Shown here piece after piece: positions 16,428 to 27,018 of a stretch of DNA of 64,000 nucleotides (position 1 is its first letter; each line of letters starts with the position of its first letter). The translations under genes were made by a program, and so were the position numbers. The DNA lies in the NCBI RefSeq assembly GCF_038592905.1, contig NZ_CP151943.1:3980501-4044500 (forward strand), read 5' to 3'. This DNA is from Neobacillus sp. FSL H8-0543 (GTDB taxonomy: Bacteria > Bacillota > Bacilli > Bacillales > Cytobacillaceae). The notes below the pieces were generated by a model. It did no database searches, had not been told where the DNA came from, and saw nothing but the letters and a program-made list of their open reading frames with translations.

Positions 16428-18122
16428 ATGAGATTTGAAGACTTTACATATGTTCGGCCTAATTTAGAAGAGATAACCCAAAGTTTTAATCTTGCGATTG
16501 AAAAGTTCAAAAATGCTGCCACTGTTGAAGAACAGAATATCGCAATGAACGAGGTCAATGACATTAGAAATGACATAGATACGATGTTTAATCTTTGCGA
16601 AATTCGTCATACTGTTGATACAAATAATGAATTTTATAAAGCAGAGCAAGATTTTATGGACGAATTAAAGCCTGAAATTGAAGGTTTTGTTACTAAATAC
16701 TTTCAAGCACTTGTTGATTCGAAATTTCGCGCTGAATTAGAAAAGAAGTGGGGAACACAATTATTTGCACTTGCAGAAGGCCAATTAAAAACGTTCAAAC
16801 CCGAAATCGTTCCATTACTACAAAAGGAAAATCGATTATCATCAGAGTATACAAAGCTAATTGCTTCTGCAAAAATCCTTTTTGAAGGCGAAGAAAGAAC
16901 CTTAGCACAATTAGAGCCGTTTACTCAATCTACTAACCGGGAAATGAGAAAGAGGGCAAGTGAAGCTAAATTTGGCTTTTTAGCTGAGAATGAGGAAGAA
17001 CTTGACCGTATATATGATGAACTTGTAAAAGTAAGAACAGAGATTGCTCATGAACTTGGATATAAAAACTTTGTGGAACTTGGCTATAATCGGATGATGA
17101 GAACGGATTACAATGCTGAGATGGTAGAAAATTTCCGCGGACAAGTAAAGGACTTCATCGTTCCGATTGCAACAAAATTAAAGGCACGTCAACAAGAAAG
17201 AATCGGTGTGGAACAGCTAAAATACTATGATGAGGGCTTTAACTATCAAACGGGAAATGCAACTCCTAAAGGCAGTCCAGAATGGATTATTGAAAATGGT
17301 CAAAGAATGTACGAAGACCTCTCGGCGGAAACAGGAGAATTTTTTAAGTATATGCAGGATACTAATCTGATGGATCTGGTTGCCAAAAAAGGGAAGGCTG
17401 GTGGAGGCTATTGTACATTCATTCAAAAATATAAAGCTCCGTTTATCTTTTCAAATTTCAATGGAACGTCAGGTGATATTGATGTTTTGACACATGAGGC
17501 AGGTCATGCCTTCCAGGTATATGCAAGCCGAAATTTTGAAATTCCTGAATATAATTGGCCGACGTATGAAGCATGTGAAATTCACTCAATGAGTATGGAG
17601 TTTTTCACTTGGCCATGGATGAATTTGTTCTTTAAAGAAGATACAGATAAATATAAATTCTCACATTTAAGCGATGCCTTGTTATTCCTGCCATACGGTG
17701 TTTCAGTGGATGAATTTCAACACTGGGTATATGAAAATCCAACAGCAACGCCGAAAGAGCGGAAGCAAAAGTGGCGTGAAATAGAGAAAAAGTATTTGCC
17801 GCATAAAGATTATGATGGAAATGTATATTTGGAGAACGGCGGCTTCTGGCAGCGCCAAGGCCATATTTATAATTCACCTTTTTATTATATCGATTACACA
17901 CTTGCACAGATTTGCGCCTTCCAGTTTTGGAAACGCTCCAGAGAAAATCATGAGGAGGCGTGGGCTGACTATGTGAACCTATGTAAGCTTGGGGGAAGCA
18001 TGTCCTTCACAAAACTTGTCGAAGCAGCAAACTTAATCTCTCCGTTTAAAGAAGGCTGCGTGGAATCAGTTGTTGGTGAAATTGAAGCATGGCTAAATAC
18101 AGTTGAAGATCAAAAACTATAA
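16428..18122 (+). CDS. M3-family oligoendopeptidase
   Basis: A 564-residue zinc metallopeptidase. The active site HEAGH lies in DVLTHEAGHAFQVYA, with the third ligand Glu in YEACEIHSMSMEFFTWPW. The length and sequence suit the non-PepF M3 group that includes bacillar Pz-peptidase A. It is cytoplasmic (no signal peptide) and is expected to cut short peptides, for peptide recycling. An AGAGGGATAAGGG site precedes the ATG. It is monocistronic and convergent with clpE through a shared terminator. Confidence 0.93.
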   Translation: MRFEDFTYVRPNLEEITQSFNLAIEKFKNAATVEEQNIAMNEVNDIRNDIDTMFNLCEIRHTVDTNNEFYKAEQDFMDELKPEIEGFVTKYFQALVDSKFRAELEKKWGTQLFALAEGQLKTFKPEIVPLLQKENRLSSEYTKLIASAKILFEGEERTLAQLEPFTQSTNREMRKRASEAKFGFLAENEEELDRIYDELVKVRTEIAHELGYKNFVELGYNRMMRTDYNAEMVENFRGQVKDFIVPIATKLKARQQERIGVEQLKYYDEGFNYQTGNATPKGSPEWIIENGQRMYEDLSAETGEFFKYMQDTNLMDLVAKKGKAGGGYCTFIQKYKAPFIFSNFNGTSGDIDVLTHEAGHAFQVYASRNFEIPEYNWPTYEACEIHSMSMEFFTWPWMNLFFKEDTDKYKFSHLSDALLFLPYGVSVDEFQHWVYENPTATPKERKQKWREIEKKYLPHKDYDGNVYLENGGFWQRQGHIYNSPFYYIDYTLAQICAFQFWKRSRENHEEAWADYVNLCKLGGSMSFTKLVEAANLISPFKEGCVESVVGEIEAWLNTVEDQKL

Positions 18123-18125
18123 TGT

Positions 18126-18162
18126 AAAAAAGCGAAGCCAATTCTTTGGCTTCACTTTTTTT
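18126..18162. terminator. Bidirectional terminator between the M3 peptidase gene and clpE
   Basis: GAAGCCAA/TTGGCTTC stem (18134-18153), A-run on the left and T-run on the right. Confidence 0.85.
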
Positions 18163-18166
18163 ATAG

Positions 18167-20311
18167 TTAGTTAACATGCACCTGATTTGTCTGTAAGGTA
18201 ATTTCCCCGTTTTCCATAACTGCAGTTATTTTATCTACTTCTGGTTGATCTAGAATGAAATCAGCCATTTTATCTTCTAATTTCTCTTGAATAACTCTGC
18301 GCAACGGACGTGCACCAAAAGCAGGGTGGTAGCCTAACTCTGCTAGTTTTTCCTTTACTTCGTGTGAAACCGTTAATTCGATTTTTTGTTCTTCCAAAGT
18401 ATGCTGTAATTCATTAATCAAAAGATCAACTATGGTTAATAGATGTTCTTTATCAAGAGTATTAAATTCGATAATACTATCAAAACGGTTTAAGAACTCT
18501 GGCTTAAAGAAGCTTCCCAAAGAATCGAGAATCGTTGCTTCCTCGACCGCCTCTATCGTTCCAAAGCCCACATGTACCGTTTTGTGGGCAACACCTGCAT
18601 TACTAGTCATAATAATAACAGTATCCTTAAAGCTAACGGTTCTGCCCTGACTGTCTGTTAGCCTGCCATCTTCAAGGATTTGCAGGAACATATGCTGGAC
18701 ATCTGGGTGAGCCTTTTCGATTTCGTCCAATAAAATGATACTGTAAGGATTTCTTCGAACCTTTTCAGTCAGTTGCCCGGCATCATCATGACCAACATAA
18801 CCTGGTGGGGACCCAATTAGTTTTGAGGTGCTATGTTTTTCCATATACTCACTCATATCAAGACGAATCATTGACTCTTTTGTGCCAAACAATTCTTCGG
18901 CGAGTGTTTTTGATAATTCTGTTTTACCGACACCTGTTGGTCCAACAAATAAAAAGGATCCAATTGGTCGATGCTTGGACTTTAACCCAGCTCGGCTGCG
19001 CCTAATTGCTTTGGCAATTTTTTCTACTGCTTTATTCTGACCGATTACCTTTTTATTTAAATGTTCTTCTAAGTGCCTCATTTTTTGCTGTTCGTCTTCC
19101 TGCAATTTTCCGACAGGAATACCTGTTTTTAGTTCAATTATTTCTTGAATATGTGAAAGTTGAACGATTGGTCTTTCGAAGGCAGCAGCCTGATTTAAAG
19201 ATTTTTCAAGTTTTGCCTCTTCATCACGAAGGGAGGCAGCGAGTTCATAGTTTTCATTTTTGAGAGCTGCGTCTTTATCAGCTGCAATCTTCTTGAGCCT
19301 ATTTTCAATCTGTTCGGTATTCTTGTTTTCAACTGTAAGATTTAATTTTGAGCCAGCCTCATCAAGTAAGTCTATTGCTTTATCTGGCAGGAAGCGGTCC
19401 TGTATATACCGGTGTGATAATTGTACACAGGCATCAATTGCCTCATCTGAATAACGAATTTCATGGTAATCTTCGTATTTCTTTTGGATTCCCTTTAGGA
19501 TTTCAATTGCTGCGTCAATTGTTGGTTCGAGCACATGAACAGGTTGAAAGCGGCGTTCAAGTGCAGAGTCTTTTTCAATTTGGCGATATTCCTTTAACGT
19601 CGTTGCACCAACAACCTGTAGTTCACCCCGGGCTAAAGCAGGCTTTAAGATATTTCCGGCATCCATAGAACCTTCTGCTGAACCTGCCCCAACAAGAAGA
19701 TGAAGCTCATCGATGAATAGAATAATATTCTTACGCTCCTGCAGTTCAGAAATTAATTGCTTCATTCTTTCCTCAAATTGTCCGCGGATCCCAGTATTAG
19801 CTACAAGGGAAGCAACATCTAGTAAATAGACTTCTTTGTTCTGTAATTTAGCCGGCACTTGTCCGTCAGCTATTTTCATTGCAAGACCTTCTGCAATAGC
19901 TGTTTTTCCGACACCAGGTTCACCGATTAATACAGGATTATTTTTATTGCGGCGATTCAATATTTCTGTTACCCGTTTTACCTCTTCGTCACGGCCAATA
20001 ACTGGGTCAATCAGCCCAGCACGCACCATTTGTGTTAAATTACGACCAAATTTATCAATAAAACCTCCGCCATTCCTGTTTTTTACCTGATTCCCCAAAT
20101 TGTTTTTATGTTCACTAGAATTCTCTGTGAAAAATAATTTATCAAATGGGAAGTATTGATGGTTGTTAGGCTTATGTCCGAAACTTGAGCCAATAGCATT
20201 TTTTTCTTTTGCATAGCAATTGCTGCAAAGAATGAGTTCTTTTCGCTGTCCATTGACGTTTAAATTAAGTTGGATAGTTGCATGATTATCGTTGCATATT
20301 TGACAAAGCAT
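18167..20311 (-). CDS. clpE: ATP-dependent Clp protease ATP-binding subunit ClpE
   Basis: ClpE is a AAA+ unfoldase that feeds substrates to ClpP under heat and protein stress. The 714-residue protein has an N-terminal zinc ribbon (Cys3, Cys6, Cys29, Cys32), two AAA+ modules with Walker A motifs [13 protein letters not shown] and [13 protein letters not shown], a UVR-like coiled linker around [15 protein letters not shown] between them, and a ClpB-type C-terminal D2 domain. It lacks the N-terminal repeat domain of ClpC, which separates the two. The promoter region carries CtsR heptads, so it belongs to the CtsR heat-shock regulon. Confidence 0.96.
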   Translation of the reverse strand: MLCQICNDNHATIQLNLNVNGQRKELILCSNCYAKEKNAIGSSFGHKPNNHQYFPFDKLFFTENSSEHKNNLGNQVKNRNGGGFIDKFGRNLTQMVRAGLIDPVIGRDEEVKRVTEILNRRNKNNPVLIGEPGVGKTAIAEGLAMKIADGQVPAKLQNKEVYLLDVASLVANTGIRGQFEERMKQLISELQERKNIILFIDELHLLVGAGSAEGSMDAGNILKPALARGELQVVGATTLKEYRQIEKDSALERRFQPVHVLEPTIDAAIEILKGIQKKYEDYHEIRYSDEAIDACVQLSHRYIQDRFLPDKAIDLLDEAGSKLNLTVENKNTEQIENRLKKIAADKDAALKNENYELAASLRDEEAKLEKSLNQAAAFERPIVQLSHIQEIIELKTGIPVGKLQEDEQQKMRHLEEHLNKKVIGQNKAVEKIAKAIRRSRAGLKSKHRPIGSFLFVGPTGVGKTELSKTLAEELFGTKESMIRLDMSEYMEKHSTSKLIGSPPGYVGHDDAGQLTEKVRRNPYSIILLDEIEKAHPDVQHMFLQILEDGRLTDSQGRTVSFKDTVIIMTSNAGVAHKTVHVGFGTIEAVEEATILDSLGSFFKPEFLNRFDSIIEFNTLDKEHLLTIVDLLINELQHTLEEQKIELTVSHEVKEKLAELGYHPAFGARPLRRVIQEKLEDKMADFILDQPEVDKITAVMENGEITLQTNQVHVN

Positions 20312-20351
20312 AAGAAAACCTCCTCAAATTTTAAATTAATGCTACCTTGAC

Positions 20352-20368
20352 TTTGACTATCTTTGACT
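20352..20368 (-). promoter_or_regulatory. CtsR operator of clpE, distal copy
   Basis: On the minus strand AGTCAAAGATAGTCAAA matches the CtsR consensus RGTCAAANANRGTCAAA at all positions. A further AGTCAAGG half follows. It lies just downstream of the -10 box. Confidence 0.88.
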
Positions 20369-20378
20369 TTATGACCAC

Positions 20379-20407
20379 AGTATACTCTGACCTTTTTTGA
20401 CATTCAA
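20379..20407 (-). promoter_or_regulatory. Sigma-A promoter of clpE with a second CtsR box in its spacer
   Basis: On the minus strand TTGAAT (20407-20402), a 17-bp spacer and TATACT (20384-20379). The spacer contains TGTCAAAAAAGGTCAGA (20402-20386), a second CtsR heptad pair with two mismatches to consensus, so the repressor would sit directly on the promoter. Confidence 0.82.
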
Positions 20408-20532
20408 GTATTTTGTTTTTGTAAATATTTACCAAAGAATTTTCTGAGTTTTATAAACTAATGCTAGATAGTATAAAAAGCTCGTCTTTGTTTGTCCCTT
20501 TGCTCATATATTGATGATGAGGGGGAGATGAA

Positions 20533-21582
20533 GTGAAAAAGAATTGGACATCAGCATTTCAAATTGCTGCCGTCTATGTAGGTACGGTAGTCGGCGCAGG
20601 ATTTGCTACGGGGAGAGAAATCGTTGAGTTTTTTTCACGATTTGGCTTCGTCGGCTTTTTAAGTATATTAATGAGCGGCTATCTCCTTATCGTCTTAGGA
20701 TCCAAATTAATGAGAATCGCTGCTCAGCTTAATGCAGTGTCATACCAAGAATTAAATATTCACTTGTTTGGAAAATGGGCGGGCAAGGGGATTAATATAA
20801 TTATGCTATTAATGCTGCTTGGGGTATGTGCGGTCATGTTAGCAGGCGCAGGGGCAGTATTTGAAGAACAATTAGGGCTAACGAAAAATTTAGGTGTATT
20901 TATAACAATAGTTTTATCGTTTATTGTTATGTTAGTTGGCACCAAAGGGATTTTTGCTGTAAATTCCTTTGTCGTACCGATTATGATTTGCTTTAGTTTA
21001 ATGTTAATGAGTATTTCAGTCAGGCAAACAGATTTTTTAGAAAATTTTTTATTTATTCCTCATGCCGTTGATGGCTGGAAAAGTGTCTTGGCACCCTTTT
21101 CATATGCCGCATTAAATCTAGCTTTATCGCAGGCGGTGCTTGTGCCTATCGCAAGTGAAATTAAAGATGATTGGACGATAAAATGGGGGGGGATATTAGG
21201 TGGTGCGGCTTTAACGCTTATTCTAATAGCAAGTCATCTTACTTTGATTATGCTGCCAAACGTGGAACTGTATGAAATCCCAATGGCTATTATTATGAAG
21301 CAAATGGCTCCTTTTTTTTATTGGATTTTTGTGCTTGTTATCTATGGTGAAATTTTCACTTCAGTTATAGGTAACGTTTTTGGGATTGATCGACAGTTAA
21401 AACAGTATCTCCCTGTCCCAACACTCGTATCCATTTCCGCTATTTTCTTAATTTCATATATCATTAGCCTTGTTGATTATAGTAAGCTACTTTCAAATCT
21501 ATATCCGCTTTTTGGCTACATAAGCCTAACCTTTTTCGTCCTGCTATGGATGAAGCCGTTTAAAAAACCTGCAAATGAATAA
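20533..21582 (+). CDS. ykvI: YkvI-family membrane protein
   Basis: A 349-residue protein with about ten hydrophobic helices and the N-terminal glycine-rich run VYVGTVVGAGFATGREIVEFF, characteristic of the uncharacterised YkvI family (distantly related to the APC superfamily of amino-acid transporters). Such a fold suggests sodium- or proton-coupled transport, but no substrate is known to me. GTG at 20533 has a GGGGGAG site 5 bases upstream. The gene follows clpE divergently, as in B. subtilis. Confidence 0.85.
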   Translation: MKKNWTSAFQIAAVYVGTVVGAGFATGREIVEFFSRFGFVGFLSILMSGYLLIVLGSKLMRIAAQLNAVSYQELNIHLFGKWAGKGINIIMLLMLLGVCAVMLAGAGAVFEEQLGLTKNLGVFITIVLSFIVMLVGTKGIFAVNSFVVPIMICFSLMLMSISVRQTDFLENFLFIPHAVDGWKSVLAPFSYAALNLALSQAVLVPIASEIKDDWTIKWGGILGGAALTLILIASHLTLIMLPNVELYEIPMAIIMKQMAPFFYWIFVLVIYGEIFTSVIGNVFGIDRQLKQYLPVPTLVSISAIFLISYIISLVDYSKLLSNLYPLFGYISLTFFVLLWMKPFKKPANE

Positions 21583-21616
21583 CAAAAAAGCAACTGTTCA
21601 AATATGTACAGTTGCT
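21583..21616. terminator. Terminator between ykvI and the CPBP gene
   Basis: GCAACTGT (21590-21597) pairs with ACAGTTGC (21608-21615). An A-run precedes it on the plus strand, so it is strongest as a terminator for the leftward gene. Confidence 0.75.
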
Positions 21617-21621
21617 CGATA

Positions 21622-22236
21622 TTATTTAAAAGGAAGAATAATAAAGATCATCAGATCAAAAACAATATGAGAAACAATAACTAGAGGCATGCTTTTTTTC
21701 CATATGTAAAGGGCACCCCAAATCAGTCCAGAAATAAATGCAGCCAACATTAAGATAAAGGTTCCCGAATATATATGGACCAATGCATATAACAGAGAGC
21801 CGATTAGGATACTGCCAAAGGCCCCAAAGTACCTTAACAATCTTTTTTGAATAAAGCCCCTCCAAAAAAGCTCCTCCCCAGGGGCAGCTACTAGTATAAG
21901 GGCAAGGTATTGCCAAAATAACTGAGGCGCAAACCAGCGATAAAGTTTATTTATGCTTTTATCAAAAGGCAGATTAAGAAGATCAAATGCTTGTACACCA
22001 ACCCAAAAAAGGAAATACAGGAGTAATCCAGAAAGAGCTCCAATAGATATATATTTAATAAAAGATAATTCATCGTCAACGGCTTCCTGAAACATTGCAT
22101 AGGTTATTAAGATCAACAGTGATCCTGTAAATATATACCAAAATATTGCCCGGTCTTGAAAAGTGAAAAACATTAAGCCGTGAGCAATCAATAATCCAAC
22201 AATTAGCCGAAGGTCTAGAAATTGACGGTTCTCCAT
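21622..22236 (-). CDS. CPBP-family intramembrane metalloprotease
   Basis: This 204-residue polytopic protein has the CPBP (Abi/Rce1-like) motif 1 as PGEELFWRGFIQKRL, the conserved Glu-Glu-x3-Arg, and a downstream His in ALVHIYSG. Family members are glutamate-dependent intramembrane proteases; in Gram-positives some give bacteriocin self-immunity, but nothing nearby looks like a bacteriocin gene. About six to seven hydrophobic segments are visible. The start at 22236 has an AAGGAG site (GAAAGGAGTTAAC). Confidence 0.85.
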   Translation of the reverse strand: MENRQFLDLRLIVGLLIAHGLMFFTFQDRAIFWYIFTGSLLILITYAMFQEAVDDELSFIKYISIGALSGLLLYFLFWVGVQAFDLLNLPFDKSINKLYRWFAPQLFWQYLALILVAAPGEELFWRGFIQKRLLRYFGAFGSILIGSLLYALVHIYSGTFILMLAAFISGLIWGALYIWKKSMPLVIVSHIVFDLMIFIILPFK

Positions 22237-22386
22237 TGTGTGTTAACTCCTTTCTAAACAATTCCATTCATTTTACCAAAAATAAATAATGAAAGGAAAT
22301 GATTACATCATCCTTTTATACGATTCTGGTGATAAGAATGAAAATTTAGGTAAAAAATAAAGATGTTTAAATGAAAGGAGGAAATT

Positions 22387-22506
22387 ATGAGTAAATCTAA
22401 AAGTCAACAAGAGCGGGAATGGACAGTCCGTAAACAGGACCAAAATCCTCATGGTAAGGTGAAATCTTTAAAACAGATTTCTAAAGAAACCGAACAAGGG
22501 CGGTAG
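22387..22506 (+). CDS. Small basic protein, 39 residues (DUF6254-like)
   Basis: This ORF encodes a 39-residue hydrophilic protein: MSKSKSQQEREWTVRKQDQN, then PHGKVKSLKQISKETEQGR. It has an AAAGGAGGAAATT ribosome site immediately upstream, and it sits in a gap between two leftward genes. The sequence resembles a small family seen across Bacillaceae (I believe DUF6254) with no known role. There is no signal peptide, membrane segment or cysteine. Confidence 0.7.
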   Translation: MSKSKSQQEREWTVRKQDQNPHGKVKSLKQISKETEQGR

Positions 22507-22560
22507 CAAAAATTAAAGAAAGGACAGTCTAATGGCTGCCCTTTCTACGAATCTTAAAAA

Positions 22561-22749
22561 TTAATTAATACTTTCTTTTAATATCTTATAATTTTTGTGG
22601 TTAACAACAGTACGCTGGTCTAGCTCTAAATCACGGTAGTTATCCATAAATGTTAGGTCGACTATGACAGAATTTTCATTTACCTTTTCAACAATCCCTC
22701 GCAAACCGCCACGAAATTCTATGAGATTACCTACTTCTGCTTTTTTCAA
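22561..22749 (-). CDS. ykvS: YkvS-family (DUF2187, KOW-like) protein
   Basis: A 62-residue beta-rich protein of the YkvS family: GNLIEFRGGLRGIVEKVNEN resembles a KOW-type beta barrel, followed by VVNHKNYKIL. Role unknown; it may bind nucleic acid or ribosome, by analogy to KOW domains. It begins with TTG (22749) behind AAAGGAGAG. It is divergent from the 64-residue gene and glpK, and the order agrees with the ykv region of B. subtilis. Confidence 0.82.
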   Translation of the reverse strand: MKKAEVGNLIEFRGGLRGIVEKVNENSVIVDLTFMDNYRDLELDQRTVVNHKNYKILKESIN

Positions 22750-22877
22750 TTAGTCTCTCTCCTTTACCTGACAAACTATAAATATCCATTTAAATAACAG
22801 TTTGCACTAATTATATAGATTCGTAAAGGTTTTTATTTGACAATTGTGTTTATTATTAATAAAAAGGGCTCTATAGT

Positions 22878-22892
22878 ATGAAATCGTTTCCA
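22878..22892 (+). promoter_or_regulatory. cre site (CcpA operator) upstream of the glp cluster
   Basis: ATGAAATCGTTTCCA matches the cre consensus WTGNAANCGNWNNCW at all defined positions. It lies 35 bp upstream of the promoter at 22927-22954, so it may repress (or activate) the small gene plus glpK-glpD. It also lies about 130 bp upstream of the divergent ykvS start. Confidence 0.7.
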
Positions 22893-22926
22893 TATGCTAA
22901 CATATATGATGATTTCCTCGGAAATT

Positions 22927-22954
22927 TCGACAAAAGTTGAGTCATTTCTATAAT
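22927..22954 (+). promoter_or_regulatory. Sigma-A promoter upstream of the 64-residue gene and glpK
   Basis: TCGACA (22927-22932), a 16-bp spacer and TATAAT (22949-22954). On the minus strand the -35 region reads TTTGTCGAA (22934-22926), a perfect Spo0A box (TTTGTCRAA), which may be chance. Confidence 0.6.
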
Positions 22955-22992
22955 TAGTACGGTAAAATGTTAATAAGGGTGGTGTAAAGTAT

Positions 22993-23187
22993 ATGAATGA
23001 GCAGTCTATTAATGAAATCCTAGATAAATTAATGACAGGTGAGACCTCAGAGTATTACGTCAAAAACGATGATTTTATGGAATTTCGTCAGGTACTTGTT
23101 AAAAGACCTGATTTTAAGCACTTTCGCGGGATCGGTCAACGAGGGGGAGATGTTCTATATGAATATTTAAAGGAACCGAGGAGTTAA
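22993..23187 (+). CDS. Small protein of unknown function, 64 residues
   Basis: A 64-residue soluble protein that I do not recognise. It has an acidic N-terminus (NEILDKLMTGETSEYYVKND) and a basic C-terminal part (FRQVLVKRPDFKHFRGIGQR) ending near a GGDVLYEYL stretch. A GGGTGGTG ribosome site lies about 10 bases before ATG 22993. Only 34 bases separate it from glpK and no terminator intervenes, so it is probably cotranscribed with glpK-glpD. No membrane segment or metal motif. Confidence 0.7.
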   Translation: MNEQSINEILDKLMTGETSEYYVKNDDFMEFRQVLVKRPDFKHFRGIGQRGGDVLYEYLKEPRS

Positions 23188-23203
23188 CTGAATATACCAA
23201 TAA

Positions 23204-24712
<1,509 letters not shown>

Positions 24713-24731
24713 CAGTAATGGAGGAATCATC

Positions 24732-26393
24732 ATGAAATTTTCTGTTTTAGATAGGAAAGAAATCGTCAGTAGGCTTTGCTCTGATGTATATGATGTTCTA
24801 GTTATTGGCGGCGGAATTACAGGTGCAGGGATTGCGCTGGATGCAGCTGCTAGAGGAATGAAAACAGCTCTTGTGGAAATGCAGGATTTTGCAGCAGGTA
24901 CTTCCAGTCGTTCGACAAAATTGGTTCACGGGGGCCTTCGTTATTTAAAACAGCTTGAAGTGAAACTGGTTGCTGAAGTAGGGAAAGAAAGAGAAATTGT
25001 CTTTGAAAATGGTCCGCATGTGACAAAGCCGGAATGGATGCTGCTACCCATTCTTAAGGGAGGAACGTTTGGAAGATTCAGCACAGCATTCGGTCTAAGT
25101 GTTTATGATTTTTTAGCAGGAGTTAAAAAATCAGAGCGCAGAACGATGCTTTCTAGAGAAGAAACACTTTTAAAGGAACCGTTGTTAAGACAGGAACATT
25201 TAATTGGAAGCGGTTATTATGTTGAGTATCGGACGGATGATGCTCGATTGACGTTAGAAGTCTTGAAAGCAGCCGATGAAATGGGTGCGGTCGTGTGCAA
25301 TTATTCAAAGCTTCTCAAGCTAATCTATGAAAATGGTTTGGTTGCGGGTGTAGAGGTGGAAGACCAATTAAGCGGTAAGCAATATCAAATCAAAGCAAAA
25401 AAGGTGGTCAATGCGACTGGACCCTGGATTGAGGAGATTCAGGAATTGGATCAATCAAAGGGGGAGAATAGACTACGACTAACGAAAGGTGTTCATCTCG
25501 TTATCGACAATAAGCGCTTCCCTTTAACTCGAGCAGTTTACTTTGATACGGAGGATGGTCGAATGGTCTTTGCTATTCCACGTGAAGGCAAGGCCTATGT
25601 TGGTACCACGGATACCTTTTATTATCTGGATAAGGCAAAACCATATATGACAACGAAAGATGCTAGTTATCTTATTAGGGCAGTTAATTATATGTTTCCC
25701 AATCAATTCCTTACTGAAGCTGATATAGAATCAAGTTGGGCAGGAATTCGCCCACTAATCTTCCAAGAGGGAAAAAAAGCTTCGGAAATATCGAGGAAGG
25801 ATGAAATATGGGATTCAAAGACTGGATTAATCACGATTGCTGGCGGTAAGTTAACAGGATACCGGAAAATGGCTGAAGATGTTGTTAATTTACTATCAGA
25901 AAAATTTATTAATGAAGAGGGGATAAGCTACCCCCGTTGTAAAACTAAAAAGCTGCCGATTTCTGGTGGGAATGTCGGTGGTTCTGAACATTTTAATACT
26001 TTTATAGAAAGTAAAACTGATAGAGGTATAGCTTCAGGGCTAAACTATTCTGAGTCAGTCCAATTAACCAGTATGTATGGATCCAATATTGATAAGGTTT
26101 TTGAACTCTTCAATAACCATAAAAAAGAGGCTGAAAAATATCGTTTACCATCCTTCCTATTTGCCCAATTAGTTTACGCTATCCATTATGAAATGGCGGC
26201 TACACCATGTGATTTTTTCAATAGAAGGATTGGAGCCATTTTATTTAATATAGATTTTGTGCAAAAGTGGAAAGTACCTGTCATAGCTTATATGAGTGAA
26301 ACAATGGGCTGGAGCGAAGAAAAAAAACAACGATACACAGACGAATTAGAAACAGTCCTTCTAAGGTCAGCAAATCCAATTGATGAAGAATAA
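24732..26393 (+). CDS. glpD: Aerobic glycerol-3-phosphate dehydrogenase
   Basis: A 553-residue FAD enzyme that oxidises glycerol 3-phosphate to dihydroxyacetone phosphate at the membrane and reduces quinone. The N-terminal FAD site reads VLVIGGGITGAGIALDAAARG, with TSSRSTKLVHGGLRYL and the TIAGGKLTGYRKMA C-terminal segment of the family. The ATG at 24732 has a GGAGGAATCATC context. It forms a tight operon with glpK. I could not find a convincing terminator immediately after it. Confidence 0.97.
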   Translation: MKFSVLDRKEIVSRLCSDVYDVLVIGGGITGAGIALDAAARGMKTALVEMQDFAAGTSSRSTKLVHGGLRYLKQLEVKLVAEVGKEREIVFENGPHVTKPEWMLLPILKGGTFGRFSTAFGLSVYDFLAGVKKSERRTMLSREETLLKEPLLRQEHLIGSGYYVEYRTDDARLTLEVLKAADEMGAVVCNYSKLLKLIYENGLVAGVEVEDQLSGKQYQIKAKKVVNATGPWIEEIQELDQSKGENRLRLTKGVHLVIDNKRFPLTRAVYFDTEDGRMVFAIPREGKAYVGTTDTFYYLDKAKPYMTTKDASYLIRAVNYMFPNQFLTEADIESSWAGIRPLIFQEGKKASEISRKDEIWDSKTGLITIAGGKLTGYRKMAEDVVNLLSEKFINEEGISYPRCKTKKLPISGGNVGGSEHFNTFIESKTDRGIASGLNYSESVQLTSMYGSNIDKVFELFNNHKKEAEKYRLPSFLFAQLVYAIHYEMAATPCDFFNRRIGAILFNIDFVQKWKVPVIAYMSETMGWSEEKKQRYTDELETVLLRSANPIDEE

Positions 26394-26751
26394 ATACAAG
26401 TGCACAATGATAAGTAGGGGAATTACTATTAATGGTAGCTTTTTCATTTTTCCCAGTTTCAAGGAAAAACATTGACATTTTTGTGAAAAATAGCGATGGA
26501 ATGGATTGCCTCGAATTTAAAGCGTTTTCATTAAGGTTTTTAAGTTGTTAGTAGTGGTTGAAAATGTTATTCTAGCAATTGTATTGATAACTTTTTTTCA
26601 AAGAATGTAGCTATTCACTATTTACATACTTCATTTCCTTTCGGGGAAATATAACCTTTAGTTTACAAGTTTTTTAACTAAAGGGTATTAAATGTATGAA
26701 TTTTTGATGAGCTTCATTTTACTACATTTAATTAAAGGAGTTTGATTTTTC
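26394..26751. other. 358-bp leader region between glpD and ptsH
   Basis: It contains no ORF with a ribosome site. A cre-like sequence (26516-26530; TTTAAAGCGTTTTCA, one mismatch) is near-palindromic. A TTGACA at 26472 has no good -10 at the expected distance, so I do not call a promoter. A hairpin lies at 26655-26684 (separate entry). Confidence 0.55.
26655..26684 (+). other. Hairpin in the ptsH leader
   Basis: CCTTTAGTT (26655-26663) pairs perfectly with AACTAAAGG (26676-26684), with a 12-base loop. It is about 68 bases upstream of ptsH and is not followed by a T-run, so it is not a simple terminator. It may protect the 5' end or be bound by a regulator. Confidence 0.5.
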
Positions 26752-27018
26752 ATGGCAGAAAAACAGTTTAAAGTAATTGCAGATACAGGAATTCACGCAA
26801 GACCAGCAACCTTATTAGTACAAACGGCAAGTAAATTTGATTCAGAGGTAACGTTGGAATATAAGAGTAAAAAAGTGAATTTAAAATCAATAATGGGTGT
26901 TATGTCTTTGGGAATTAGCCAAGGTGCAGATATCGTAATTAGTGCTGAAGGCAGTGACAGTGAAGATGCATTAAAAAGTCTTGATGATTTGCTAAAAAAA
27001 GAAGGACTTGCAGAATAA
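26752..27018 (+). CDS. ptsH: Phosphocarrier protein HPr
   Basis: HPr carries phosphate from enzyme I to PTS permeases and to GlpK. The 88-residue protein has the PEP-dependent site His15 in DTGIHARPA and the regulatory Ser46 in KSIMGVMSL, which HPr kinase phosphorylates to make the CcpA corepressor. An AAAGGAG site precedes the ATG. The last base of its stop codon is the first base of the ptsI ATG. Unlike B. subtilis, no ptsG lies upstream. Confidence 0.97.
   Translation: MAEKQFKVIADTGIHARPATLLVQTASKFDSEVTLEYKSKKVNLKSIMGVMSLGISQGADIVISAEGSDSEDALKSLDDLLKKEGLAE

Noticed and set aside
26400..26445. Terminator after glpD
   Set aside because: The only candidate stem is 6 bp with a 2-base loop, which cannot form as drawn.
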